A DNA stretch of 11,457 bases from Parafilimonas sp. (GCA_025927795.1 JAICKT010000116.1:1-11457); one strand, 5' to 3'; counted from the stretch's first letter, positions 1 to 6,989 are shown. The notes: a model not told the origin generated them from the sequence alone. Translations and numbers: made by a program.

Positions 1-97
1 GAGAAGACAGAACAACAAAGCGTTTTATTCTGATATAATGATTGATGGCAGAAATTTTGCATGTCTTATTTATTATTAACCATTAAAATCTACAATT

Positions 98-394
98 ATG
101 GCAAAGTATGGAAAAAAAAGTCAGCAGAAAGTAAAGAAGAGCATGGATGAAATGAAGAAAGGAAAATTAAAAAGCGGCAGAAGCGGTAAAAAAGTAACCA
201 GTAGAAAACAAGCAATTGCAATTGGTTTGTCTGAAGCAAGAAAATCTGGCGGCAAAGTTCCAAAAAAATCTTCTCCTAAAAAAAGCGCAAAAAAATCTTC
301 TCCAAAAAAATCGTCTAAAAAATCTTCGTCTAAAAAATCAGCTAAAAAGTCTTCAAAAAAATCAGCTAAAAAATCTTCAAAAAAAGTTAGTTGA
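98..394 (+). CDS. DUF6496 protein with histone-H1-like Lys/Ser/Ala tail
   Basis: A 98-residue, extremely basic protein. Residues 1-52 match what I recall of the DUF6496 family: MAKYGKK at the start, then a KKGKLKSGRSGKKVTSRKQA core and AIGLSEARKSGG. This part probably forms a short helical module. Residues 54-98 are a low-complexity tail with ten Lys-Lys doublets separated by SS, SA, SSP or SSS, resembling the C-terminal domain of eukaryotic histone H1 and the bacterial Hc1/Hc2-type proteins. There is no signal peptide or membrane segment, so it is presumably cytoplasmic and may bind DNA or RNA through charge; that role is inferred from composition. The ATG at 98 fits the conserved MAKYGKK start. 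The next gene follows after 38 bp on the same strand, so the two are probably co-transcribed. Confidence 0.85.
   Translation: MAKYGKKSQQKVKKSMDEMKKGKLKSGRSGKKVTSRKQAIAIGLSEARKSGGKVPKKSSPKKSAKKSSPKKSSKKSSSKKSAKKSSKKSAKKSSKKVS
257..391 (+). repeat. Degenerate short repeat coding the KKS-rich tail
   Basis: The tail of the H1-like gene is made of imperfect 12-15 nt units of the form AAA-AAA-TCN-(TCN/GCN/CCN). It contains several uninterrupted runs of six or seven A. Units vary at third positions (TCT, TCG, TCA, TCC), so the repeat is not fresh. It is still a plausible site for slippage and for tail-length variation between strains. Confidence 0.7.
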
Positions 395-432
395 TTAGTA
401 AAATTATTTCGCTTTAATAGTTTAACTTTTAG

Positions 433-798
433 ATGATGTTACAATTATTAGAAGACTTGCCGGAAACTGTTGTTGGCGTTCGTGCTGTTAACGATGTTAC
501 TGAAGAAGATTATAAACAAGTTATATTGCCGGCTCTTGAAGCTGTTTATAAAAAGTTTGGAAAATTAAGTCTTATGATTGTGCTTGAAACCAGCATAGGC
601 AACTATACACCTGGTGCATGGATAACTGATTTAAAAACCGGTTTAAAATATTTTACCAACTGGCACAGAATTGCCATTGTAAGCGATGAAAAAATAGTAC
701 AGGTGGTTACTGATGCTGTTAGTTATATTTTGCCCGGCGAGTGCAAGGGTTTTCCAATGGAAGATTTAGCAACGGCTAAATTGTGGGTTGCGGCTTAA
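433..798 (+). CDS. SpoIIAA-like STAS/SEC14-domain protein
   Basis: A 121-residue cytoplasmic protein that looks like a full-length single-domain member of the SpoIIAA-like (STAS/SEC14, PF11964-type) family. Family hallmarks visible are an opening LLEDLPETVVGVRA strand, VTEEDYKQVILPALEAV, a central PGAWITDLKTGLKYFTNW stretch, then RIAIVSD and a C-terminal ILPGE...FPMEDLATAKLWVA. Relatives are often found next to stress-response or general maintenance genes, and their molecular role is generally undefined; lipid or anion binding is suggested by the fold. Two tandem ATG codons (433 and 436) are possible starts; either gives the complete domain. It follows the H1-like gene by 38 bp and ends just before a terminator hairpin, so it closes this plus-strand unit. 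Confidence 0.88.
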   Translation: MMLQLLEDLPETVVGVRAVNDVTEEDYKQVILPALEAVYKKFGKLSLMIVLETSIGNYTPGAWITDLKTGLKYFTNWHRIAIVSDEKIVQVVTDAVSYILPGECKGFPMEDLATAKLWVAA

Positions 799-804
799 AA
801 AATT

Positions 805-828
805 AAGGTCACAATTTAATGTGACCTT
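805..828. terminator. Bidirectional intrinsic terminator
   Basis: A perfect 9-bp inverted repeat (AAGGTCACA at 805-813 against TGTGACCTT at 820-828) with a 6-nt loop. On the plus strand it is followed by two further T and begins 6 bp after the stop of the STAS gene. On the minus strand it is followed by AA and then six T, and lies 3 bp beyond the stop of the 67-residue gene. The T tract is better on the minus strand, but the placement serves both convergent units. Confidence 0.85.
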
Positions 829-831
829 TTC

Positions 832-1035
832 TCAACTAATTCTGTTTTTGTTTGGCGTTGTACTTCCTTTTTCCAAACGCTTTTTTCTTTTTTCCAATTC
901 TTCTTTTTCTGATTTTGATACATCATCAATATCATCTTCGGTGCGTTGAAAATCCCTGTTTTTTGGATTATAATCCGCATTTGCTTCTATGTTTTCAGCA
1001 GTAGGCTCACTGTTTTTATTTTTATTGTTTTCCAT
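832..1035 (-). CDS. Small charged hypothetical protein (67 aa)
   Basis: I do not recognise a family. The 67-residue product is very hydrophilic: an N-terminal half rich in Asn, Glu and Asp, and a C-terminal Lys/Glu stretch (KSEKEELEKRKKRLEKG) that could form a short helix or coiled coil. It has no Cys, signal peptide or membrane segment, and is probably mostly disordered and cytoplasmic. It lies 59 bp downstream of the TonB receptor on the same strand and could share its transcript. A TAnnTTTG motif at the end of the receptor gene may give it a promoter of its own. Its stop is 3 bp from a well-formed terminator, which supports its being a real transcribed gene. Confidence 0.6.
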   Translation of the reverse strand: MENNKNKNSEPTAENIEANADYNPKNRDFQRTEDDIDDVSKSEKEELEKRKKRLEKGSTTPNKNRIS

Positions 1036-1089
1036 AAATTATTTTAATGATGTAGAGCAATCACTGCGCCATTTTTTATTTCATCAAAG

Positions 1090-1097
1090 CAAAGTTA
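1090..1097 (-). promoter_or_regulatory. Possible Bacteroidota -7 element
   Basis: On the minus strand this reads TAACTTTG, an exact match to the Bacteroidota -7 consensus TAnnTTTG. It overlaps the stop codon of the TonB receptor and lies about 55 bp upstream of the 67-residue gene. I see no clear -33 TTTG box at the right spacing, so the match could be chance in AT-rich DNA. Confidence 0.3.
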
Positions 1098-3458
1098 AAA
1101 ATGAACATTCCATGTTACAGTTGGAATAACAGGAAAAAGTGAAACCTGCTTTGCTGTTATTTTCAAATTGCCATTTGTAACATCGCCTTCCTGATCAAAA
1201 TAATAGAAGTAAGGGTTTTCGCGGCTGTAAACATTATACACACTAAAAATCCAATTATCAGAAAACCTGCGTTGCTTTTTATAATGAGGCGTATAAGTTG
1301 CTGCAATATCAAGCCGGTGATATGGCTTCATTCTGTACGCATTGATGCGGCTATATTCCTGCGTTAAAACACCATCAATAAAATAAAAACGCTCAGGTAA
1401 AGAAATAGCGTTGCCGGTACCGAATATAAATGTTCCCGATAATTTCCACTTTGGCGATAATTCATAAATACCAACAACAGAAAGATCATGACGACGATCA
1501 TACTTGCTCGGATATTTTTCACCATCATTCAAATCAAGAAATTTTCTCCATGTCCATGAAAGTGTATAGCCAACCCAGCCCGTTAATTTTCCTCTTACTT
1601 TATTAATGAATAATTCACTGCCGTAACTCCACCCTTTTCCAAATACAAAACTTTCTTCCGGATCACTTAAAGAAGGTGTATAACCTTCTTTATATTCAAT
1701 TTGATGTTGCATTGTTTTATAATACAGCTCCAGCGATGTTTCAAACATATTATTGCTGAAGTTTTTAAAATATCCAGCAGCATATAACCAGCCTTCCTGC
1801 GGTTTAACGCGGTATGTTGAAGGCACCCAAATATCTGTTGGCAATGTTGTGCCTGCATTGCTTACAAGATGTATGTATTGCAGGTTTCTTGTTACAGATG
1901 CTTTAATGGAACTGTTATTATTAAAGGCATAACGAATAGTAAAACGTGGCTCAAAGCCACCATAAGTTTTTACTGATTTACCTGCACCATAAAAATTACT
2001 GTCTAATTTATTTCCGTTTGCATCTTCAATATATTTTGTGTAAGGACCAACCTGCTGAAACATGCTGTAACGTAATCCATAATTTATTTTGATGCGCTTG
2101 CTTACATCCCAGTCATCCTGTATATAAATACCATATTCATTGGCATATTTTTTTTGAATATTGTCAGGATGAAAAATAACAGAATCCTGATTGCCGCTTA
2201 CAACGCTTGGATAAAAAGTATGGTAAATATATTGCGCGCCAAATTTTACTTTGTGTGATGTGGAAGCAAAATAATCAACATCAAATTTTGCATTATAATC
2301 TTTGATGCCTGATGAAAGATTGAGATTTAAATTATCCTGGCGTCCAAAAAAATCAAACTTATAATCATTATATATTAATGAAAGATTTGAGAAAAGTTTT
2401 TTATTATAAGAATGATTCCATCTGAAAGTGGCAGTAGAATTTCCCCATGGAATGCTTGTGCTGAATGAACGGCGGTTGTTATTAAAATCAAATTTATCGC
2501 GACCGAAATATCCGCTTAAATAAATATGATCGTTATTTGAAATCTGGTAATTCATTTTTGCATTCAGATCATAGAAATAATAACCTGAACCATAAAAGCT
2601 GCTGCTTTTTTTTATAAATGGTTTTATCAAAAGATCAACATACGTTCTTCTTGCAGAAATAATATACGAAGCTTTATTTTTTACGATGGGTCCTTGTATA
2701 GAAAAGCGCGAAGCAATTAAACCGATGCCTGCATCAACTTCTGTTTTATTTACATTTCCTTCTTTCATCGCAATATCAATTACAGAAGATAACCTGCCAC
2801 CATATTGTGCCGGCATGCCGCCTTTAATAAGCGTAAGATTTTTTATCGCATCAGAATTAAACACAGAAAAAAAACCAAACAAATGACCCGTATTATAAAC
2901 AACCGCTTCATCAAGCAAAATTAAATTCTGATCAGGACCACCACCGCGAACATAAAAGCCTGAATTGCCTTCACCCGCATTTCGTACGCCCGGCAAAAGC
3001 TGCAGCGTTTTTAAAATATCTGTTTCACCTAAAAATGATGGTAAAGATTTTACAGTATTTATGCTGAGATCAACCTGCCCCATTTGTGCGCTCTTTACAT
3101 TGCTTATTTTTTTTTGTGCAGTAACAGTAACATCATTTATGGTTGATGAAACAGGCAGAAGTAAAATATCTTTTGATGTGTTGGTATTAAAATTAATATT
3201 GAATGTAATAGGCGCATAACCAATATATGAAACGATTAATTGATAACTGCCTTGTGGCAGTGTTAAAGAAAAATAACCGTACTGATTAGTTGTTACACCG
3301 CGGTTTTCATTATTAACTAAAATGCTTGCGCCAATAAGTGTTTCGCCGCTTAGTGAATCTTTTACATAGCCTTTTAATGTAAATTTTTCCTGCGCAATAA
3401 TTTTTGTTGATAGCAGAATTGCAATCACAACAAAAAAATATTTTAATACCTTAAGCAT
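1095..3458 (-). CDS. TonB-dependent outer-membrane receptor
   Basis: A 787-residue receptor of normal family length. Residues 1-22 are a signal peptide ending STKIIAQ. Residues about 25-110 form a carboxypeptidase-regulatory-like (CarboxypepD_reg) beta-sandwich: LKGYVKDSLSGETLIGASI, the G...YGYFSLTLPQGSY turn, and VSYIGY. The plug domain, roughly residues 125-240, includes LKTLQLLPGVRNAGEGNSGF, YVRGGGPDQNLILLDEAVVY and GGMPAQYGGRLSSVIDI. The rest is a beta-barrel rich in aromatic strands, with YGIYIQDDWDVSKRIKINYG mid-barrel and a final TVTWNVHF ending in Phe, as expected for BAM-dependent insertion. Family members take up siderophores, metal complexes, cobalamin or glycans with TonB-ExbBD energy; the substrate cannot be read here. 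Receptors with this type of ending often sit beside a DUF4249 gene, but that partner is absent. Instead the upstream gene, 48 bp away on the same strand, is a DUF3347 lipoprotein, suggesting co-transcription. Confidence 0.92.
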   Translation of the reverse strand: MLKVLKYFFVVIAILLSTKIIAQEKFTLKGYVKDSLSGETLIGASILVNNENRGVTTNQYGYFSLTLPQGSYQLIVSYIGYAPITFNINFNTNTSKDILLLPVSSTINDVTVTAQKKISNVKSAQMGQVDLSINTVKSLPSFLGETDILKTLQLLPGVRNAGEGNSGFYVRGGGPDQNLILLDEAVVYNTGHLFGFFSVFNSDAIKNLTLIKGGMPAQYGGRLSSVIDIAMKEGNVNKTEVDAGIGLIASRFSIQGPIVKNKASYIISARRTYVDLLIKPFIKKSSSFYGSGYYFYDLNAKMNYQISNNDHIYLSGYFGRDKFDFNNNRRSFSTSIPWGNSTATFRWNHSYNKKLFSNLSLIYNDYKFDFFGRQDNLNLNLSSGIKDYNAKFDVDYFASTSHKVKFGAQYIYHTFYPSVVSGNQDSVIFHPDNIQKKYANEYGIYIQDDWDVSKRIKINYGLRYSMFQQVGPYTKYIEDANGNKLDSNFYGAGKSVKTYGGFEPRFTIRYAFNNNSSIKASVTRNLQYIHLVSNAGTTLPTDIWVPSTYRVKPQEGWLYAAGYFKNFSNNMFETSLELYYKTMQHQIEYKEGYTPSLSDPEESFVFGKGWSYGSELFINKVRGKLTGWVGYTLSWTWRKFLDLNDGEKYPSKYDRRHDLSVVGIYELSPKWKLSGTFIFGTGNAISLPERFYFIDGVLTQEYSRINAYRMKPYHRLDIAATYTPHYKKQRRFSDNWIFSVYNVYSRENPYFYYFDQEGDVTNGNLKITAKQVSLFPVIPTVTWNVHF

Positions 3459-3506
3459 TTACCAGGTTAGCATGTTGTATTTAAATCAGGAATGAATACA
3501 TAAAAT

Positions 3507-4100
3507 TTAATGCATGTTATCAATGGAATCTTCAACCGTGCCGCATTCGAGCATAGCATTTTTATATTTAGGATGTTTATTGCCGAAGTATGGATTATCA
3601 ATTGTTTTTGTTTCCGAAAACCACCAGCCTTCCTGATCTCCGGTAAATGCCATCGGGCATTTTTTATGATAGATAATTGCTTTATCATAACCAACTGTTT
3701 TTGCCAGGTTATAAATACTTTCTGAAACAGTATAAAATATTCTTCGCTTGTCAGCTATAGAATCCTGCGATAATAAAACCTGCATTGCGTCAGCAGCATT
3801 TTGTGCGATGCTGGTTGCTTTGGTTGCAACTTCATCATCTTTTAATTGTTCATAAGGAACATAAATTAATAATCGCTGCAATGCAATTGCAGATTTATCG
3901 GCAGTTATAGTATCCCAATTTATAAATGCTGTTTTAAGCTTATTGTATTCCGATAAAACACTATCAAACGCAAGGTTGAATGAGTCTGTGTTTTTGCTTT
4001 TAAAAGTTGTTGCTGTGTTTATAGGTTTTCCAGGTTTATTATTACAAGCAATCACAAATAAAAAGATTGAACCAATAAAAATTGCAGCGATTTTCTTCAT
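3507..4100 (-). CDS. DUF3347-type lipoprotein
   Basis: A 197-residue predicted lipoprotein. The N-terminus MKKIAAIFIGSIFLFVIAC is a type II signal peptide with a V-I-A-C lipobox, making Cys19 the lipid-modified residue. The mature part is helical at first (FDSVLSEYNKLKTAFINWD onward) and ends in the signature I associate with DUF3347: YHKKCPMAF, a Gly-Trp-Trp-Phe-Ser-Glu segment, NPYFG and MLECGTVEDSI. Compared with the usual NPYFG-x-MLxCG spacing, there is an extra KHPKYKNA-like insertion. In other Bacteroidota DUF3347 occurs alone or near CusB-type copper-efflux adaptors, and the conserved Cys/His/Met residues make metal binding plausible but unproven. It is the first gene of a probable unit with the TonB receptor and is divergent from the PAP2 gene. 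Confidence 0.82.
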   Translation of the reverse strand: MKKIAAIFIGSIFLFVIACNNKPGKPINTATTFKSKNTDSFNLAFDSVLSEYNKLKTAFINWDTITADKSAIALQRLLIYVPYEQLKDDEVATKATSIAQNAADAMQVLLSQDSIADKRRIFYTVSESIYNLAKTVGYDKAIIYHKKCPMAFTGDQEGWWFSETKTIDNPYFGNKHPKYKNAMLECGTVEDSIDNMH

Positions 4101-4114
4101 TAAAAAAATTTTTG

Positions 4115-4122
4115 CAAAATTA
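4115..4122 (-). promoter_or_regulatory. Possible -7 element for the lipoprotein/receptor unit
   Basis: The minus strand reads TAATTTTG, an exact TAnnTTTG match, 14 bp upstream of the lipoprotein ATG. The leader would be very short and no -33 TTTG is seen at the usual 19-21 bp spacing, so this is a weak call. Confidence 0.3.
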
Positions 4123-4308
4123 GCTGTTAATGCCTTGCTTAATTTGAAGCAATCATCTTTAACAAATAAAAAAGAAGCAGTTAAAATTTAAACATGGTTT
4201 TTACGTTGAAAGCAATTATAATTTTAGCCCTTTCACTTCAATTTTTCTACAGAATGTTCTTTGTATTTTGATTTTTTCCTTAGAATTTAAAAAATAACTT
4301 AAGTGTTT

Positions 4309-5277
4309 ATGAAAATATGTTTTGCTGTTTTACTACTGCTTGTTTTTTCCGGACATACTTTTTCTCAAACAGATACGCTCACCAATAAACTCGACAGCCT
4401 GAGTAAAAAAACTGACACAACAGGTGCACAAAACAACATAATCGATCCAAATGCATATACTGCAAATACACGAATAAAATTTTCGTCTTATTTCATTTTG
4501 CTGGGAGATGATTTTAAGCAACAAATAACTGCACCTTTTCATCAAACAGGAAAAGAATGGAAGCGCATTGGCATTTACGGCGCTTCGGTTGCTGCTTTGT
4601 CTTTAATTGCTGATGAACCTATGCAACGTTTTGCCGTGAAGTTGCATGATGATAGCAAAGCTGTGTCAAGCGTTAGCAGTTATGTTACAAAATTTGGCGG
4701 CAGGTATGAAGTTTATTCACTCGCAGCATTAGGCAGTTATGGATTTATTTTTAATAACAAAAAAATGCAAACCACAACGCTGCTTGCAACACAAGCTTAT
4801 TTAACCAGCGGTCTGATGGAAACTATAGTAAAAGCAATTTCAGGGCGGCAAAGACCAACTTACTATAATTCGGGCCATCCGGAACCTGAACCATATTTTC
4901 ACGGACCATTTTATAAAAAAGGTATTGATGTAAGTGGTCATGCTGTTAATAGTTCGTTTCCATCAGGTCACACTACTGTGATATTTGCAGCGGCTACTGT
5001 TTTCGCAAAAGAATATAAAAATACGCCGTGGGTTCCGGTTGTTGCTTACAGTGCTGCTTCATTGGTTGGCTTAAGCAGGATAACTGAAAATAAACACTGG
5101 ATGAGTGATGTTGTTGTAGGAGCAACGTTAGGTTACTTAACAGGCAGACAGGTAGTAAATAATTATCACCGGTATGCAAAATTAAAAGCGCCGCATAAAA
5201 GCGGCACTTTATCATTCAACATAAATTATAATGGTTACAATTTTGAGCCTGGTTTAGTTTATACTTTCAACAGATAA
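4309..5277 (+). CDS. Secreted PAP2-family phosphatase
   Basis: A type 2 phosphatidic-acid-phosphatase superfamily protein, 322 residues from the ATG at 4309. An in-frame GTG at 4303 would add two residues, but the ATG gives a clean signal peptide (MKICFAVLLLLVFSGHTFSQ) and is preferred. All three catalytic motifs are intact: motif 1 K175-x6-R182-P183 (KAISGRQRP), motif 2 PSGH at 218-221, and motif 3 S256-R257-x5-H263-x3-D267 (SRITENKHWMSD). The motif-2 and motif-3 His act as acid and nucleophile in the family. Likely substrates are lipid phosphates such as phosphatidate, polyprenyl pyrophosphate or lipid A phosphate; the sequence does not choose between them. A long N-terminal region (about 20-165) precedes the core, and the C-terminus ends in beta-like strands (LSFNINYNGY, GLVYTF). 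The gene converges on the beta-propeller gene with one base between stop codons. Confidence 0.9.
   Translation: MKICFAVLLLLVFSGHTFSQTDTLTNKLDSLSKKTDTTGAQNNIIDPNAYTANTRIKFSSYFILLGDDFKQQITAPFHQTGKEWKRIGIYGASVAALSLIADEPMQRFAVKLHDDSKAVSSVSSYVTKFGGRYEVYSLAALGSYGFIFNNKKMQTTTLLATQAYLTSGLMETIVKAISGRQRPTYYNSGHPEPEPYFHGPFYKKGIDVSGHAVNSSFPSGHTTVIFAAATVFAKEYKNTPWVPVVAYSAASLVGLSRITENKHWMSDVVVGATLGYLTGRQVVNNYHRYAKLKAPHKSGTLSFNINYNGYNFEPGLVYTFNR
5185..5210 (-). terminator. Intrinsic terminator for the minus-strand propeller unit, inside PAP2 coding sequence
   Basis: Arms 5185-5194 and 5201-5210 enclose a 6-nt loop. Read as minus-strand RNA, the arms pair over 10 bp (AAAG, U·G wobble, GCCGC/GCGGC) and are followed by CTTTTAATTTTG. 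On the plus strand the same position is a C-A mismatch, so pairing is best in the minus direction. It starts 68 nt beyond the propeller stop codon at 5279. Confidence 0.6.
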
Positions 5278-5278
5278 T

Positions 5279-6277
5279 TTATTTTATTACCAGCACTTCA
5301 AAAGTTCCAGGTATCATTGGCGGTCTTCTTTCACCCGGTGCAGGCGTTCCAAAATCAGCGGTGGGCGTATAAACAATATGTGTTTTTGTATCAACCGTTA
5401 ATGTTCTTGCACCGCGTTTTGTGGGTAAATTATTTTCAACTTCAAATTTATCTTTTGATACTTCTTTTATTACCGTTAAGGTTCCTTCACCGTTAGATGA
5501 GTATATTGTTTTGGTTGACGGATCAAAGGCAGTTCCGTCGCAGCCATCACCAATTGCAGGTTGTGCAATTATTTTTCCGTTGGTTGCATCAATTACCATC
5601 AATAATTTATTATCGCAACCAGCGAAAAGCCGCTTTGTATTTCTGTCGATGGATAAACCCGATGGCGATTCGCCCGGCGCCATCGGCCAACTATTAATTA
5701 ATTTCATTGTATTGATATCAACCACTTCTATTTCGCTCATGTCTTCATTGTTCACAAATATTTTTCCTTCATTATCACTAACTGCAGTTTCAGGTTTACC
5801 TTTTACATCAATAGTTGCAACAACTTTATCTGTTGAAGGATCTATTACACTTAAATCTTTACTGCCGCCATTGCAAGTAATTATTTTTTTAGAATATGCA
5901 TCATAAAAAATTGCATCAGGGTTTTTACCGGTTGCAATGCTGTCGGTTATTTGCAGCGTGCTTAAATCAAATACAAATACATTATTTATTCTGCCGTTGC
6001 TTGTAAAACCTTTATTTAAATTATGTACCAATGCAATGCCATGCACGCCTGTTGTATTTGGTATGATTCCAAGCGAATCGCCTGTATTTTTATCGAGCAC
6101 ATTTACCTGTGTGCCATGCGAAACAAACAATTTGTTTGAAGCCGTATCAACAAAAATATAATCCCAGCCGCCACCGCTTTTAATGTGAAAAGTGTCTGCT
6201 ACATGTAATGTGTTTTGCGCAAACGTATTCATGCTAAGAGCACTTGTAAAACAAAAAAATAAAATTTTTTTAAGCAT
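5279..6277 (-). CDS. YncE/YVTN-type beta-propeller protein, exported
   Basis: A 332-residue exported protein. The reading frame is open 34 codons further upstream (to 6379), but that extension overlaps the preceding PAP2-like gene. The ATG at 6277 gives a typical signal peptide, MLKKILFFCFTSALSMNTFAQ, so that start is chosen. The mature protein consists of repeated blade-like units of the YVTN/YncE kind: a hydrophobic strand, Asp-Pro-Ser-Thr or similar turn, and return strand, for example DLSVIDPSTDKVVATIDVKG, LMVIDATNGKIIA and GTAFDPSTKTIYSSNGEG. I estimate six to seven blades. Such propellers are periplasmic or surface proteins, often binding partners or scaffolds; no catalytic residues are evident. 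The start lies 7 bp after the stop of the PAP2-like gene, implying one transcript and possibly coupled translation. Confidence 0.88.
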   Translation of the reverse strand: MLKKILFFCFTSALSMNTFAQNTLHVADTFHIKSGGGWDYIFVDTASNKLFVSHGTQVNVLDKNTGDSLGIIPNTTGVHGIALVHNLNKGFTSNGRINNVFVFDLSTLQITDSIATGKNPDAIFYDAYSKKIITCNGGSKDLSVIDPSTDKVVATIDVKGKPETAVSDNEGKIFVNNEDMSEIEVVDINTMKLINSWPMAPGESPSGLSIDRNTKRLFAGCDNKLLMVIDATNGKIIAQPAIGDGCDGTAFDPSTKTIYSSNGEGTLTVIKEVSKDKFEVENNLPTKRGARTLTVDTKTHIVYTPTADFGTPAPGERRPPMIPGTFEVLVIK

Positions 6278-6284
6278 AATGTTG

Positions 6285-6989
6285 TTAATAAAAATTTGAT
6301 AAATATTTTTTAGAATGATGAGATGACACAATCCATTCAGAAAATTTTGCAGAAAGAATACCAAAGCCGGCGCCTGCAATTACATCGCTTGTCCAATGTC
6401 GTTCATTTAAAACACGCAATACACCAACAGCCGAAGCAGAACCATACGATAAACATTGAAGCCAGAGTTTTCGCTCTGCAAAATTATCATTAAACAAAGT
6501 AGCTGCAGAAAATGCTTCGGCGGTATGACCGCTGGGAAAAGCATTATACGAACCATTTACAATGCTCGGCACTTTACTTAAATGCTTTACAGTATAAACA
6601 CTTGCATTCATTATTACTTCATTAAGTAATACTTCTTTTGTATAAACCCATGCGTTTTGTTTTGACCCGAATGCTAAACAGCCATATCCTGCAAGCATGG
6701 GTGCGTATTGCATATAATCATCAACGTGCGTTTTAAAGTGGGGCATGGTTTCATCACGCTCTGCCTTTATAGCGCCGTTATCAATAAAAGTTTCGTTTGC
6801 GTTTGAGTAACTGCCGAGTAAAATAAAAGCAGCGGGAAAATATGTGCTTTTCAAATGAAATTTAAAATCCTGTGGTAAATATGTATGTTGTAACTGCAAG
6901 CTATCGCTGTATTGTGCTTTCACATTAAAAGATAATACAATAAAAAGCAAAAAAAGTTTTGATTGACAAAACCATTTTTTTTGAAACAT
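6285..6989 (-). CDS. PAP2-family protein with degenerate motif 1
   Basis: A 234-residue PAP2-superfamily protein with an N-terminal signal peptide or anchor (KLFLLFIVLSFNVKAQ, residues 11-26). Motif 2 is intact (FPSGHT, PSGH at 152-155). Motif 3 keeps its key residues, R192, H198 and D202 (RVLNERHWTSD), although the usual Ser before the Arg is Leu. Motif 1 is abnormal: aligning from K135 to the conserved GSYNAFPSGHT, the positions that should be Arg-Pro are Ser142-Ile143. That Arg normally contacts the substrate phosphate, so activity may be reduced, altered or absent; a shifted Lys139 might compensate. It is shorter than the PAP2 protein at 4309 and only distantly similar. It is the first gene of a tight pair with the beta-propeller, and no clear promoter motif is visible upstream. 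Confidence 0.85.
   Translation of the reverse strand: MFQKKWFCQSKLFLLFIVLSFNVKAQYSDSLQLQHTYLPQDFKFHLKSTYFPAAFILLGSYSNANETFIDNGAIKAERDETMPHFKTHVDDYMQYAPMLAGYGCLAFGSKQNAWVYTKEVLLNEVIMNASVYTVKHLSKVPSIVNGSYNAFPSGHTAEAFSAATLFNDNFAERKLWLQCLSYGSASAVGVLRVLNERHWTSDVIAGAGFGILSAKFSEWIVSSHHSKKYLSNFY

Noticed and set aside
34..39. Perfect TATAAT upstream of the H1-like gene
   Set aside because: The Bacteroidota primary sigma factor favours TAnnTTTG; no matching -35 is seen, and the hexamer is common in AT-rich DNA.
2..79. Open frame from the left edge to a TAA at 77-79, possibly the C-terminus of an upstream gene
   Set aside because: Only 25 codons are visible and other frames are also open for about 10 codons from the edge, so the true upstream gene end cannot be chosen.
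257..391. CRISPR-like or other functional non-coding array
   Set aside because: The units are short, contiguous with no spacers, and explained by the repetitive protein tail.
216..398. Second plus-strand frame over the H1-like gene
   Set aside because: Its KN/LK pattern is simply the shifted reading of the AAA-AAA-TCN repeat; the DUF6496 frame is the conserved one.
5421..5906. A 161-codon plus-strand open frame opposite the beta-propeller gene
   Set aside because: The minus-strand frame encodes clear YVTN-type blades with a signal peptide; the plus frame is its antisense shadow.
6278..6379. 34-residue N-terminal extension of the beta-propeller protein
   Set aside because: It overlaps the conserved C-terminal end of the PAP2-like gene, and the internal Met gives a standard signal peptide.
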